A stretch of DNA of 64,000 nt from Burkholderiaceae bacterium 16 (GCA_000955785.1 JYOD01000111.1:1-64000), one strand, 5' to 3'. Counted from the stretch's first letter, positions 1 to 8,706 are shown. Translations and numbers: made by a program. The notes: generated from the letters alone by a model not told the origin.

Positions 1-44
1 TAATTCCGTCACGTGGATAAGAGCGCGATATCCGACCATTCTGC

Positions 45-320
45 ACAGGTCGAAAAGCTTGGCTCTTTGCAGACACCGTGGCTGGCGCTAAGGCAAGCGC
101 CATGATCTATAGCCTGATGCTTACATGGCTTACGTGCCGCGCCTGTGACGTCGAGCCTTATGCCTATCTACTCCACGTGCTCACAGAGCTGCCACAGCGC
201 GCGCCAGACGCTGACATCAGCGACCTGTTGCCGTTCAACTTCGCCCCGCCCAAAGCCGCCCCGCCACATCCTGCCTGAACATGTTCATCGCGCTCAAGGT
301 GTGCGGAAACTAGCGCTTAC
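45..320 (+). mobile_element. 3' end of an IS66-family element (tnpC C-terminus plus right end)
   Basis: Reading from about position 45, the frame ending at 278 gives the C-terminal part of an IS66 TnpC transposase, with the motif WLFADTVAGAKASA followed by VEPYAYLLHVLTELPQR and DLLPFNF, which are hallmarks of the family. The upstream part of the element is missing. About 40 bp past the stop, the sequence ending AGCGCTTAC at 320 reads GTAAGCGCT on the other strand, which is how IS66 terminal repeats usually start, so the right boundary is probably at 320. An extra W-L pair within the segment departs from the usual sequence. The family call is firm; the exact left break is not known. Confidence 0.75.
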
Positions 321-441
321 GAAAGACGGGACCCGTTTTGCGTTTCAACAGATTTTGTTAACGGCTAGGATATTGGCGACCATCCTGTATTCGCGATGGC
401 CACTGCGCTCGTCGTCGCGCTCATCGTCGTCGTGCTAGTCC

Positions 442-693
442 GTGTGCAACAACTACGTCCCTATTCAGCGCCGGCTGCTGCACGATGTCCATGGCGTCGA
501 ACCACCCTCCACCGACTACCCACCGGAAACATGGCCGGACTATGCCGCTCCGATTATCCGAGCAAATCAGGATGGCACCCACCAAGGACTGATCGCTACC
601 TTCGGCATGATCCCGAAATCCCGCATTCCGCCCGACGTAAAGAGGCTTGATATGTCCAATGCGCGATCGGAGACCATTCGCGAAAAGCGATCT
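442..693 (+). pseudogene. SRAP (YedK/HMCES-like) protein, N-terminal fragment
   Basis: The frame opens with MCNNY, where Cys2 would be the catalytic residue that crosslinks to abasic DNA in the SRAP family once the initiator Met is removed. It continues through the family block ATFGMIPKSRIPP and NARSET to EKRS. A full protein is about 220 residues; here only about 84 are recognisable, and from about 693 the reading changes into a different gene fragment. The product cannot be functional. A C-terminal piece of the same family lies on the same strand at 53830-53995. Confidence 0.75.
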
Positions 694-811
694 CCTGCTG
701 CAACGCGCGGAGCCAATGCAATACACGCCGGAATCGTTCGGCAAGTTCGTGGTGGCCGAGTACCAGGCGTGGCGGCCGATCGTCAAGGCGAGCGGCGCCC
801 GCATCGACTAG
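692..811 (+). pseudogene. Bug/TctC-type substrate-binding protein, C-terminal fragment
   Basis: In a frame different from the SRAP fragment before it, this stretch encodes about 40 residues ending in TPESFGKFVVAEYQAW, then IVKASGARID and a stop at 809-811. This matches the C-terminal end of Bug (tripartite tricarboxylate receptor) proteins, whose final helix usually carries W-x-x-V-V-K-A-S-G-A. Everything upstream is missing. The join to the SRAP fragment at about 690 marks a deletion or recombination point. Confidence 0.65.
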
Positions 812-953
812 CCGCCGGAACCTGGGCCGCGCGTTCGCTGTAGCGTGGGCGTCATGGGGGCTGCCGTTCACTGGGCTCGAGCTCAAACTCGCAGACCCGC
901 AGACCCGCGAGCCGGCCGCGGATGCCCCTGCCACCGGTGCGGCATCGGCGCGG

Positions 954-1964
954 TCAGTCGTGTAAGCTCATGCCGTCCGCAAACATGCTTCTGAGCACCT
1001 GCTTTTGCGCCTCGCTGAGCCGTCCCTTCGGCAGGTCGATCACGACCCTGAGCCGCAGATCGCCCGTGTCATGGTTGACAGCGTGTCGCAGGCCCTTCCC
1101 TAACAGCCGGAGGATCTTCCCCGCGCGCGTCATGGGCGGCACCTCGACTGTGTAGGACTTCCCGAACACGTCGACGTGCACCTTCCCGCCGATCGCGGCG
1201 GTTGCAAAATCCACCTTTACTTCCCCCATCAGGTCGAGGCCCTGAAGTTTGTAGCTTCCAGCCTTCAGCACCTTGATCCTGCACAGTGCGTCGCCATCGG
1301 CCCCGCCATTTCCCCCGGGTGTGCCACCACCGACGATGCGAATCATCATGCCATCGACGATTCCACCACGAACCTCCGTCGCAATCTTCCGTTCGGCTTT
1401 CGCGTGACCGCTCCCCTTGCATGTAGCGCAGACGTTTGTCCTACCGGAATAGTCGCACTTAGAGCATCCTTCGCCAGCGCACGCCTTACATCGCGACGCG
1501 GCCCGCGCCCATCCCGTACCGCCGCATGCATCGCACGGACCGACGTATGGAACCTTTACCTCGATCGTTCCCCCGTTGACCGCAGTCTCGACGGAGATCG
1601 ATGCCTTGCACTCAATATCCTCGCCGCGTACAGGCGGCGGGGAGCGATGCCAGTAGGAACCGAATCCAGCCGGTTTCGCCCTTCCCGAAGACTGGCTTGC
1701 GCCGGCGCCGAAACCAAACGATCCCGCGCCAGACCCGAATCTAGTCTCGTTCAGCGAGTCGTCATAGGCTTCACGCTTCCGTTCGTTGCTCAGTGTTTCG
1801 TAGGCGTGCTTGATTTCTTTGAAGCGGGCGGTGGCTTCGGACTGGCTCTTCGGGTTGCGATCCGGATGCCACTGCATCGCCATTCGCCGATAGGCGGCCT
1901 TGATCTCTGCCGCAGAGGCAGTTTTGGCAAGGCCCAATGTGGTGTAGTGTGTCCGCGACGTCAC
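954..1964 (-). CDS. DnaJ-like co-chaperone with J domain and zinc-finger region
   Basis: This 336-residue protein begins with a J domain (about residues 5-68) carrying the HPD tripeptide (WHPDRN) needed to stimulate DnaK ATPase activity. A Gly/Ser-rich linker follows, then a cysteine-rich region with CDACGGTG, CKACAGEG, CSKCDYSG and CATCKGSG motifs that would bind two zinc ions, and a DnaJ-type C-terminal substrate-binding domain. It starts at a GTG with GAGGG a few bases upstream. Class I DnaJ proteins are usually about 370-380 residues, so this is a shorter paralogue rather than the housekeeping dnaJ, which normally sits beside dnaK. No dnaK or grpE lies nearby. It is therefore likely an accessory J protein; its client is unknown. 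Confidence 0.85.
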   Translation of the reverse strand: MTSRTHYTTLGLAKTASAAEIKAAYRRMAMQWHPDRNPKSQSEATARFKEIKHAYETLSNERKREAYDDSLNETRFGSGAGSFGFGAGASQSSGRAKPAGFGSYWHRSPPPVRGEDIECKASISVETAVNGGTIEVKVPYVGPCDACGGTGWARAASRCKACAGEGCSKCDYSGRTNVCATCKGSGHAKAERKIATEVRGGIVDGMMIRIVGGGTPGGNGGADGDALCRIKVLKAGSYKLQGLDLMGEVKVDFATAAIGGKVHVDVFGKSYTVEVPPMTRAGKILRLLGKGLRHAVNHDTGDLRLRVVIDLPKGRLSEAQKQVLRSMFADGMSLHD

Positions 1965-2312
1965 CGCTCGACCCTCGTTATTGTCGTCCTGTCGCGGGTC
2001 ATTCTAGCGCAGCCACCGCCCTCTCCGAACGGCATGGCCAATTACTGCAGATTGTATCGCTTGGCTTCGCTGACTCACGCAGCGCATATTCCACGATCGG
2101 CCGGTTCTTGCTCTTGCAGAGGATGAGGGCAATGGTTCGCGGTCCAAGTTTTCACCTGAAAATCGCCCATGTGTTGTCGCTAAAGCACGGAACCGATGGC
2201 CGCATACGTGGAAGGTAAAGGTGCTCTTCCGGCCGACCCAAAGTCCTTTCCATTCGACTACCCCATGAAGGGGAAGCGAGGAAGCCGGGGCAGCAACCGA
2301 GGTGGGGCAGTG
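1965..2312. other. Intergenic stretch without a recognisable gene
   Basis: This stretch lies between the start of the DnaJ-like gene and the end of the MR/MLE gene. Short open frames exist on both strands, but none has a ribosome-binding site with family-like sequence. I see no repeat or RNA gene here. Confidence 0.4.
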
Positions 2313-2332
2313 CCGGGGCCCGGCGCCCCCGG
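2313..2332 (-). terminator. GC-rich hairpin just after the MR/MLE gene
   Basis: CCGGGG at 2313-2318 and CCCCGG at 2327-2332 form a strong stem about 8 bp beyond the stop codon of the minus-strand gene at 2341. There is no T-run, so intrinsic termination is uncertain; it may only protect the 3' end of the three-gene operon transcript. Confidence 0.4.
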
Positions 2333-2340
2333 AGATCCCC

Positions 2341-3450
2341 CTAGTTCAGCCGGTACCGCTTCACCATGTCCCAGTCCAGCTCGATGCCGAACCCGGGGCC
2401 CTGCGGGATCGACAGGATGCCGTCCTTAATCCGCGGCGGGTTGGCCCACATGCCGGGGAAGATCGGGTCGCGGTCGGGGTCCGGGAAGCACTCCACGCAG
2501 ATCCCGTGCGGCACTGCACCCAGCATGTGTGAAGCGATCTGCGGCTCTTCATGGTGCGCCATGCGCACGCCGGCTAGCGCACAGGCCGCCGCAGCGCGGC
2601 GCCATTCGGTGAGGCCGCCGCCTTCGGACGCATCGAAGTTGACGATGTCCACCGCGCCCGCGTCTAGCAGCCGGCGCACGCCCGCCGCGCTGACCTCGCT
2701 CTGCCCCGCGTTGATGGGGATCGACGTGGCCTGGCGCACCGCGGCCATGCCGCGCACATCATCGTGCCAGTGGCAGGGCTCCTCGAACCACGCAATGTCG
2801 TATGGCTCCACCAGCCGCGCGAAGCGCGTCGCCTCCGCCACGCTCCAGCCGCGGTTGGCATCCACTGCCAGCAGGAAGTCCGCGCCGCCGCCTTCGCGCG
2901 CATACTTCACGCGCTCGGCATCCTCCTCGGGCGACAGGCCACCCACCTTCACCTTGCAGCCGGCCATACCCACCGACCGCAGCCAAGCCATCTCGCCGGC
3001 CAGGTCGGACGCAGTCTTGCCCGGGAGGTAATAGCCGGCAATGGCGATGATCGGGATCTCCTGCCGGTAGCCGCCCATCAGGCGACACACATTGACGCCG
3101 AGCGCCTTGCCCGCCAGGTCCCACACCGCCGCATCGACACAAGCGATGGCGTTCATGACCAGCGCCCGGTCTGCGGCCCGGATCGTCAGCCGGAACAGCT
3201 TTTCCCAGATGCGCTCGCACGCGTGGATGGATTCGCCGATCAGCAGCGGCGCCATGTCCTGCTCGATCATGCGGGCGATCTCGGGGCCGTGCTCGCGCGG
3301 GTCGCCGTTGTAGACCTCGCTGACCAGGCCCGAGCTGGTGTGCAGGCGGGTGATCACCGTGGCGCGGCTGTCGACCTGGTACGAGCTGCCGGAGAACACC
3401 TTGTTCAGCGGGATGCGCACGGCGATGGCCTCTACGCGTTCGATCTTCAT
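2341..3450 (-). CDS. Mandelate racemase/muconate lactonizing family enzyme
   Basis: This is a 369-residue member of the enolase superfamily, which abstracts a proton alpha to a carboxylate using a Mg-bound enolate intermediate. The general-base lysines are seen as CKVKVGG (K166 and K168). Metal ligands are likely D197 (VDANRGW), E223/E224 (WFEEP) and E252 (AGQSE), and the conserved histidine side is HH at 299-300. The pattern fits the mandelate racemase subgroup of acid sugar dehydratases and racemases; the exact substrate cannot be read. A ribosome-binding AGGAAA precedes ATG 3450. It is the last gene of an apparent operon with a Bug protein and a fumarase-superfamily lyase, suggesting breakdown of an imported hydroxy or sugar acid. 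Confidence 0.85.
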   Translation of the reverse strand: MKIERVEAIAVRIPLNKVFSGSSYQVDSRATVITRLHTSSGLVSEVYNGDPREHGPEIARMIEQDMAPLLIGESIHACERIWEKLFRLTIRAADRALVMNAIACVDAAVWDLAGKALGVNVCRLMGGYRQEIPIIAIAGYYLPGKTASDLAGEMAWLRSVGMAGCKVKVGGLSPEEDAERVKYAREGGGADFLLAVDANRGWSVAEATRFARLVEPYDIAWFEEPCHWHDDVRGMAAVRQATSIPINAGQSEVSAAGVRRLLDAGAVDIVNFDASEGGGLTEWRRAAAACALAGVRMAHHEEPQIASHMLGAVPHGICVECFPDPDRDPIFPGMWANPPRIKDGILSIPQGPGFGIELDWDMVKRYRLN

Positions 3451-3496
3451 TGTGGATTTCCTGTGGGTGTGGCTGGGATGGGAGTGCTGGCCACGC

Positions 3497-4495
3497 TCAG
3501 TCGATGGTGGCGCCCGAGCGCTTGACGATGGCGGACCACTTGACGCTCTCGGACTGGATGTAGGCGCCGAGCGCCTCGGGCGTCGACCCCACCGGGACGA
3601 TGCCGTCGAACATGAAGCGCTTGCGCAGGTCCGAGTTCTTGATCAGCTCCGCGATTTCGGCGCTGAGCTTGGCGACGATCGGACGCGGGGTGCCGCGCGG
3701 CGCCAGCAGCGCGTACCAGACATTGGACTCGTAGCCGGGCACGCCGGCCTCGGCGATGGTGGCCACATTGGGCATGGAGGGCGCGCGCTGCACGGTGGAC
3801 ACCGCCAGCACGCGCAGCTTGCCGGCCTTGATCTGCTGCGACGCCACGCCATAGCTAGCGAACATGGCGTTGACCTGCCCCGCCAGCAGCGCGGGCATGG
3901 CGGGCCCGGTGCCCTTGAACGGCACGTGCACGAGATCGAGCCCGGCCATGGACTTCAGCAACTCCATCGACAGGTGCGGGCCGCTGCCGTTGCCCGACGA
4001 GCCGTAGGTGTACTTGCCGGGATTCGCCTTGACCAACTTGATGAACTCGGCCAAGGTTTTGACCGGCACAGAAGGATGCACGACGAGGAAGTACGGCGCC
4101 GAGGCCAGCAGCGAGACGGGCTCGAAATCCTTGACCGGGTCGTACGGCAGATTGCGGTACAGGCTCTGGTTGACGGCCAGCTGCGAGGTCAGCGCGAGCG
4201 CCAGCGTATAGCCGTCTGGCGGCGCCTTGGCGACCATGTCCATGCCGATATTGCCGTTGGCGCCGCCGTGGTTGTCGACGATGATGCGCTGGCCCATACG
4301 CTCCGACATGTACAGCGTTAGTGGCCGGGCGACGGTGTCCCCGCCTCCACCCACGGGATAGGGCACGACCAGGCGCACCGGGTGGTTCGGGTAGGTGTCG
4401 GCCTGCGCGTGGGCCGCATGGGTGGCAATCATGGCGCCCGCGCACAGCAGTGCCAGCGCGCCCAGCCGTCGCAATGTCTCGCCGATCCTGTTCAT
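3497..4495 (-). CDS. Bug-family (TctC-like) extracytoplasmic solute-binding protein
   Basis: This is a 332-residue periplasmic protein with an N-terminal signal peptide (LGALALLCAGAMIATHAAHA, cleavage near AHA-Q). The mature start YPNHPVRLVVPYPVGGGGDT is the usual Bug opening, followed by the conserved GxxGxGxxxHLS stretch (YGSSGNGSGPHLS). Bug proteins bind carboxylated small molecules. No TctA/TctB membrane partners lie in the window, as is common for the many orphan Bug genes in this family of bacteria. AGGAG precedes ATG 4495. It lies between the lyase gene and the MR/MLE gene on the same strand, so it probably binds the acid that those enzymes act upon. Confidence 0.9.
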   Translation of the reverse strand: MNRIGETLRRLGALALLCAGAMIATHAAHAQADTYPNHPVRLVVPYPVGGGGDTVARPLTLYMSERMGQRIIVDNHGGANGNIGMDMVAKAPPDGYTLALALTSQLAVNQSLYRNLPYDPVKDFEPVSLLASAPYFLVVHPSVPVKTLAEFIKLVKANPGKYTYGSSGNGSGPHLSMELLKSMAGLDLVHVPFKGTGPAMPALLAGQVNAMFASYGVASQQIKAGKLRVLAVSTVQRAPSMPNVATIAEAGVPGYESNVWYALLAPRGTPRPIVAKLSAEIAELIKNSDLRKRFMFDGIVPVGSTPEALGAYIQSESVKWSAIVKRSGATID

Positions 4496-4507
4496 GGTGT
4501 GTCTCCT

Positions 4508-4535
4508 GTGATGTCTTGTGATGTCTTGTGATGTT
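4508..4535. repeat. 10-bp tandem repeat, about 2.7 copies
   Basis: GTGATGTCTT is repeated head to tail in the gap between the lyase stop and the Bug gene start, close upstream of the Bug ribosome-binding site. It could change the spacing or structure of the leader between the two genes; no further function is visible. Confidence 0.6.
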
Positions 4536-4573
4536 TTCGCGCCGTGCGGGGCCTGTGCAGGCCGGCGGCGTCT

Positions 4574-5938
4574 TCAGCCGGGCCAGCCGCTCTCCCGCAC
4601 CTGGCCCAGGAAGCGCTCCACGATCTGCGGGGCCAGCCCCACGTAGGTGGCCGGGTCGAGCAGCGCCTTGAGTTCGGCTGGCTCGATGGCCGCGCGGATG
4701 GCGGGATCGCGGGACAGCGCCTGCTCGAACGTGATGCCGCTTTCCATGCCCTGCATGGCGGCGGCATAGACCAGATCGTGCGCGGTCTGCTTGCCGACCT
4801 TCCCGCCGAGCGCGAACATCACACGCTCGGACATCAGGAAGCCGCCCAGCAAATCGAGGTTGGCGCGCATGCGCGCGGCGTTCACCGTCAGGCCGGACAG
4901 CGCGTACTGCATCATCTGCAGCATGGCCGCGGCCATCATGCAGGCCTCGGGGACGGCCTTCCACTCCATGCGCACAGCGGCCACGTCGCGCTCGTGCTCG
5001 GCCATCTGCGCGTCGTGCATCATCGCCACGCTGTAGCGGATGGCGCGACTGAGCGTCACCACGGTCTCCACCACGGCCGGGTTGCGCTTGTGTGGCATGG
5101 TGGAGGAGCCCACCTTGCCGTCGCTGAACGGCTCGGCGAGCTCACCCACCTCGTCGCCCTCGAGGTTCATGATGGCGTTGGCGATCTTGCCGAGCGTGGC
5201 GCCGACAAGGCCCAGCACGCTGACATACTCGCCCAGGCGGTCGCGCGCGGGCTGCCAGCTGATCGGCGCCACGCCAAGCCCGAGGCGCGCCATCACGCGC
5301 CGCTCCAGCTCGCCGGCCTGTGCCCCGAACGACGCCTGCGTGCCGACGGCGCCCACCATCTGGCCGACAAAGGTACGCTGCTCCAGTCCCTGCATACGCT
5401 CATTGTGGCGGTCTAGCTCGGACAGCCAGATCGCGCACTTGTGGCCGAACGTGATCGGCAGCGCCTGCACGGCGTGGGTACGCCCGGCCATCGGCGTGTG
5501 CTTGTGTTCGTCGGCCAGAAGGTACAGTTCGCGCCCCACGGCGGCCAGGTCGCGCATCAGGATGCCGTGGGCCTGCCGCACCTGGAGCATCATGCCGGTG
5601 TCGTAGACGTCCTGCGAGGTCGGGCCGAAGTGCACGAACTCGCCCAGCCCCCCGGCGCAGCGCTGCTGGAGTGCGCGCACCGCCGGTACCAGCGGGTGCT
5701 TCACGCGGCGCGTTTCGGCCGCCAGCGCCGGCAGGTCGATGTCCGCCACCCGCGCCTTCGCTCCGATCTCGGCAGCGGCCTCAGCGGGAATGATGCCTAG
5801 CTCGGCCTGCGCGGCGGCCAGCGCGGCCTCGAAGTCGAACCACCTCTGCACGCGGCTCTCCTCCGAGAACACGTCGCGCATCTCGTCGGTGCTCCACATG
5901 TGCTGCTGGAGGGCCTGGTCGAACACACTGCAAGTCAT
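4574..5938 (-). CDS. Fumarase/aspartase-superfamily lyase (adenylosuccinate lyase or carboxymuconate cycloisomerase type)
   Basis: This 454-residue protein carries the superfamily signature GSSTMPHKRNP on the flexible active-site loop, plus the TSQDVYDT and GRTHAVQALP blocks that supply catalytic residues. Members eliminate or cycloisomerise succinyl-type substrates as tetramers. Sequence alone does not separate 3-carboxy-cis,cis-muconate cycloisomerase-like from adenylosuccinate lyase-like members. Context (LysR regulator, Bug protein, MR/MLE enzyme) argues for catabolism rather than purine synthesis. A longer frame runs upstream to 6364, but ATG 5938 follows a purine-rich AGGAAAGAAAGG and aligns with the usual N-terminus (VFDQALQQHMWSTDEMR). 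It is the first gene of the operon. Confidence 0.85.
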   Translation of the reverse strand: MTCSVFDQALQQHMWSTDEMRDVFSEESRVQRWFDFEAALAAAQAELGIIPAEAAAEIGAKARVADIDLPALAAETRRVKHPLVPAVRALQQRCAGGLGEFVHFGPTSQDVYDTGMMLQVRQAHGILMRDLAAVGRELYLLADEHKHTPMAGRTHAVQALPITFGHKCAIWLSELDRHNERMQGLEQRTFVGQMVGAVGTQASFGAQAGELERRVMARLGLGVAPISWQPARDRLGEYVSVLGLVGATLGKIANAIMNLEGDEVGELAEPFSDGKVGSSTMPHKRNPAVVETVVTLSRAIRYSVAMMHDAQMAEHERDVAAVRMEWKAVPEACMMAAAMLQMMQYALSGLTVNAARMRANLDLLGGFLMSERVMFALGGKVGKQTAHDLVYAAAMQGMESGITFEQALSRDPAIRAAIEPAELKALLDPATYVGLAPQIVERFLGQVRESGWPG

Positions 5939-6024
5939 CGCGAAACCTTTCTTTCCTGAGGAGATGGCAGCCATTCTCGGTCGCCGTCTTCTTTCTGTAA
6001 AATGACATGTTTGTAGACAATCAT

Positions 6025-6037
6025 TGCCAAAATGGCA
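6025..6037. promoter_or_regulatory. Putative LysR-type operator (T-N11-A palindrome)
   Basis: TGCCA-AAA-TGGCA is a perfect 5-bp inverted repeat that obeys the T-N11-A rule for LysR-family binding. It lies between the divergent lyase gene (start 5938) and LysR gene (start 6060), 23 bp from the regulator start, which is the usual place for autoregulation and control of the divergent operon. Confidence 0.55.
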
Positions 6038-6059
6038 TGATCCAACCGGCGCGTCAATC

Positions 6060-6971
6060 ATGACCCTCCAGCAACTCCGCTGTCTGCAAGCCGTCATCGC
6101 CAGCCAACTCAGCGTGTCCCGCGCGGCCGACGCGCTGCACACCACCCAGCCCGCCGTCAGCAAGCTGATCCGCTCGCTCGAAGGCGAGATCGGCGTGGAA
6201 CTGTTCGTGCGCCGGGGCAACCGGCTGGTGGGACTGACCGACGCCGGCCAGGAAGCGGCGGCGCTGTCGCGGCGCGTGCTCAACGACACGCGCGCGCTGT
6301 CGGGGCTGGCCAGCGCGGGCCTCGCCGGTGGCAGCGGCACGCTGCGCGTGGGTACCACGCACATCCATGCGCGCTACGGGCTGCTCGACGCCATTCGCCG
6401 TTTCAGCGCGGCGTATCCCGCCGTAAACCTGGAACTGCTGCAGGGACACCCCGCGCAGATCGTGCAGTGGGTCAGCGAAAACGCGGTGGACCTCGGCATC
6501 TCGACGCTGCCGGACGCGACGCCGGAAGGCATCGTCACGCTCGAGGCCTATGCCATCCCGCGCTGCCTGATCGTGCCGCGACGGCATCCGCTGCTGAAGC
6601 TGGCACGCGTGACGATCGAGGACATCGCGCGCTATCCGCTCGTGACCTACGACGAGCACTTCAATTCGGGATGGATGGTGACGCGCGAGTTCGAGCGCCG
6701 GGGACTGGCGCCGCGCGTGGTGGTCAGGGCGACCGACGCCAACGTGATCAAGGCCTACGTGGCCGCCGGCCTGGGCGTGGCCGTGTTGCAGCAGATGGCG
6801 GTGGAGCCGCGGCGCGACACCGACCTCGCGGTGATCGACACCGGCGACCTCTTTCCGCCGTCGATGGCGGCGGTCAGCCTGCGGACCGACCAATACGTGC
6901 GGGGCTACATGCAGGACTTCATCGACATGATCGCGGCGGGAACGCAGCCCGCGCCGGGCCCCTGCCGTTGA
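6060..6971 (+). CDS. LysR-family regulator (CysB/Cbl-like), divergent from the lyase operon
   Basis: This is a 303-residue regulator with an N-terminal winged helix-turn-helix (MTLQQLRCLQAVI, then SRAADALHTTQPAVSKLIRSLE) and an effector domain typical of the CysB/Cbl subgroup (RVGTTHIHARYGL, LELLQGHPAQI). I chose ATG 6060 because the family almost always opens close to the recognition helix; the frame is open further upstream to 6024. It faces the lyase-Bug-MR/MLE operon across a short intergenic region holding a T-N11-A palindrome, so it very likely controls that operon in response to its substrate or an intermediate. Confidence 0.88.
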   Translation: MTLQQLRCLQAVIASQLSVSRAADALHTTQPAVSKLIRSLEGEIGVELFVRRGNRLVGLTDAGQEAAALSRRVLNDTRALSGLASAGLAGGSGTLRVGTTHIHARYGLLDAIRRFSAAYPAVNLELLQGHPAQIVQWVSENAVDLGISTLPDATPEGIVTLEAYAIPRCLIVPRRHPLLKLARVTIEDIARYPLVTYDEHFNSGWMVTREFERRGLAPRVVVRATDANVIKAYVAAGLGVAVLQQMAVEPRRDTDLAVIDTGDLFPPSMAAVSLRTDQYVRGYMQDFIDMIAAGTQPAPGPCR

Positions 6972-7583
6972 TCCGCCACTGCTGGAGAGCTTGCCAAAGC
7001 GGGGCTGAGAGCAGTCTGCCCTCAAGAGGATAATGAGCCACCCAGAATGGGCTCATTCGCGGCCGTACCCTCCCCCTCCGGGCCCACGACGAAGGGAGGC
7101 TACCAAGCCTGTGACGTGCAATGGAGTCCCCGTGCAAGCGCATGATGTGCCGTTTAATGTACCTCGCGTGCGCCAACGCCAAACGGAGGATGACGCGAAA
7201 AGCTGCGAAGAACCGATATTGGAAAAGCCGCTGCCGCTAAGCGCGCGGGGTCAACCAACTGCAAATGTCGACCGTTTCTGGATTGCTACGTAACGCGATT
7301 TTGTGGTCGGCCGTACATACTGCAGCGCATCAAAACTAACACCCTAAAGGCGCATTCAGGCACCCCGCTCCCCGGCTTTTCCGCTGTTGCTATTTGGCCA
7401 AACGACAAGCAGGGGTGCCAGCTTGTGGCGTAGAGTTAAAGTGCTTTCTCAAGATTCGACTGCGATGCAAGGTGCGTCATGAAACGCATCGCAGCGCGGC
7501 GGTTCGCACGGCTGCCTTCGTACTAGGCGATTCTGACAATTGTTGGGCCCTATGGACCGCTGCGGCAAACAAGAACCGGGGTG
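6972..7583. other. Intergenic stretch without a recognisable gene
   Basis: About 610 bp. A 7-bp inverted repeat (ATGAGCC at 7033-7039 with GGCTCAT at 7050-7056) lies about 60 bp after the LysR stop and could act as a weak transcript end. Short frames exist on both strands but have no family-like sequence. Confidence 0.4.
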
Positions 7584-7595
7584 ATGGAGGGGGAC

Positions 7596-7847
7596 ATGAA
7601 AAGCACAAATGAGCAATCCCTGCGTTTTCAGGTCGAAAAATGGCTCGCGCCTGGCCCCACGACGTCGGTCCACGTAGTTGAATTCGGTCGCACCCACTCG
7701 GGCCGGCGACGCTACGTATGCGTCGAGACCACGCAACCGGCCGTTTTGCGCGCATTGTTCTTCTTTCGGCACGATGACGGCTGCTGGCGCGTGTTTCCGC
7801 CTGCAGTTGATAGGCCGAAGATGAGCGCCGACCGTCTGGCCTTGTGA
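7596..7847 (+). CDS. Small conserved protein of unknown function
   Basis: This 83-residue protein of about 9.5 kDa has no signal peptide or membrane segment. Its core (RFQVEKWLAPGPTT, then RRYVCVET, then FFFRHDDGCWRVFPP) resembles a small protein I recall as common in Burkholderia and related genera, with no known function. ATG 7596 is preceded by GGAGGGGG, an excellent ribosome-binding site, while the GTG at 7581 and ATG at 7584 have none. It stands alone, with no gene in the same orientation close by. Recognition rests on sequence memory only, and no domain can be named. Confidence 0.6.
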   Translation: MKSTNEQSLRFQVEKWLAPGPTTSVHVVEFGRTHSGRRRYVCVETTQPAVLRALFFFRHDDGCWRVFPPAVDRPKMSADRLAL

Positions 7848-8029
7848 GCGGTCATTGCCGGCTCTTGCCAAACTGACCACACAGCGAAGGCGGCGCCTAC
7901 ACACAATTCTGCGCGGGGCCAGAGCATCAGCACCCCGTATGCGGTGCGAGTTGCGATAGTGCACACGCTGTTCTGACGCCGTCGGCGCGCGCCCATCTAT
8001 GATGCACATCAAATGGCAGTTCCTGTTAG

Positions 8030-8239
8030 CTACCTAGCTCGGTAAACCAAGGTACAGGACAGAAACGAAGCCGTATGAAAGAACGAGTCGCCTGTGCGGA
8101 ACACGCGGTCGGGCATCACTCGGCCGGAAAAAAAAGCACCGGTTTTCGGGTCCTGGTACGCAGGCGGCAGTTTAGACTTAGCTTTCTTCGTCGCCTTGGC
8201 CTTGCCGACGCTAGTCCAGCCGGTCGCCCAAGGCGGCAA
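8030..8239 (-). pseudogene. H-NS-family C-terminal fragment
   Basis: The minus-strand frame contains KAKATKKAKSKLPPAYQDP followed by KTGAFFSGR. This closely resembles the linker and DNA-binding loop of beta-proteobacterial H-NS/BpH3 proteins, where the expected text is Y-x-D-P-x-T-G-x-T-W-S-G-R-G. The essential TWSGRG loop is changed to FFSGRV, and the following residues do not continue the family. No N-terminal oligomerisation domain is present. It is most simply a decayed remnant. Confidence 0.5.
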
Positions 8240-8298
8240 TTCGGGGCAATGTCAACACCGGTGAGCTCACACTGTCAGCTCTTGGAGATTCTTGATGG

Positions 8299-8706
8299 TT
8301 AATCTCGGAATCGACGCGCAGTGATCGCCAGGATTACGTGTACGAGAGCACCGCCGAAGGCTAGGTAAATGCCTAAAGCGATAACGGGGCGCACCATATC
8401 TTCGAACTTCGATTCAGTCGCAAATGACACGCCGACGAAAGCTGGCGCCAACAGAATGCTGACGCTGCCAAGCAACTGGAAATAGCGGGCGCCGCCGCGC
8501 TCAATCGGAGTGAGGTAACAGCCGAGCATCAGATTCAGCAAGGACACCAACAGCAAGTAGATGTGTGCCGACCGGTACATGAGTCGCGCCACATCAGGCA
8601 TACCTTGCCAGTGGACGAGCGAGAAATGCATATACAGACCGGTGCACAGAAATGCCCCCAGTGCGATAAGGCCAACAACCATATGAACCGTCGGTAATCG
8701 CTTCAT
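8299..8706 (-). CDS. Small four-helix membrane protein of unknown function
   Basis: This 135-residue protein has four predicted membrane helices: VVGLIALGAFLCTGLYM, AHIYLLLVSLLNLMLGCYL, LLGSVSILLAPAFVGVSF and VIALGIYLAFGGALVHVIL. Start ATG 8706 follows GAGG. A lone histidine-rich loop (MHFSLVHW) lies after the first helix. I do not recognise a named family. It is convergent with nothing and lies tail-to-tail with the H-NS remnant, so context gives no role. Confidence 0.65.
   Translation of the reverse strand: MKRLPTVHMVVGLIALGAFLCTGLYMHFSLVHWQGMPDVARLMYRSAHIYLLLVSLLNLMLGCYLTPIERGGARYFQLLGSVSILLAPAFVGVSFATESKFEDMVRPVIALGIYLAFGGALVHVILAITARRFRD

Noticed and set aside
7033..7056. Inverted repeat ATGAGCC/GGCTCAT after the LysR gene as an intrinsic terminator
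   Set aside because: The stem is only 7 bp with a 10-bp loop and no T-run follows, so I mention it within the gap description but do not call a terminator.
7449..8012. A 187-residue minus-strand frame opposite the small conserved protein gene
   Set aside because: It is antisense to the better-supported small gene at 7596, has arginine- and proline-rich random composition and no ribosome-binding site.
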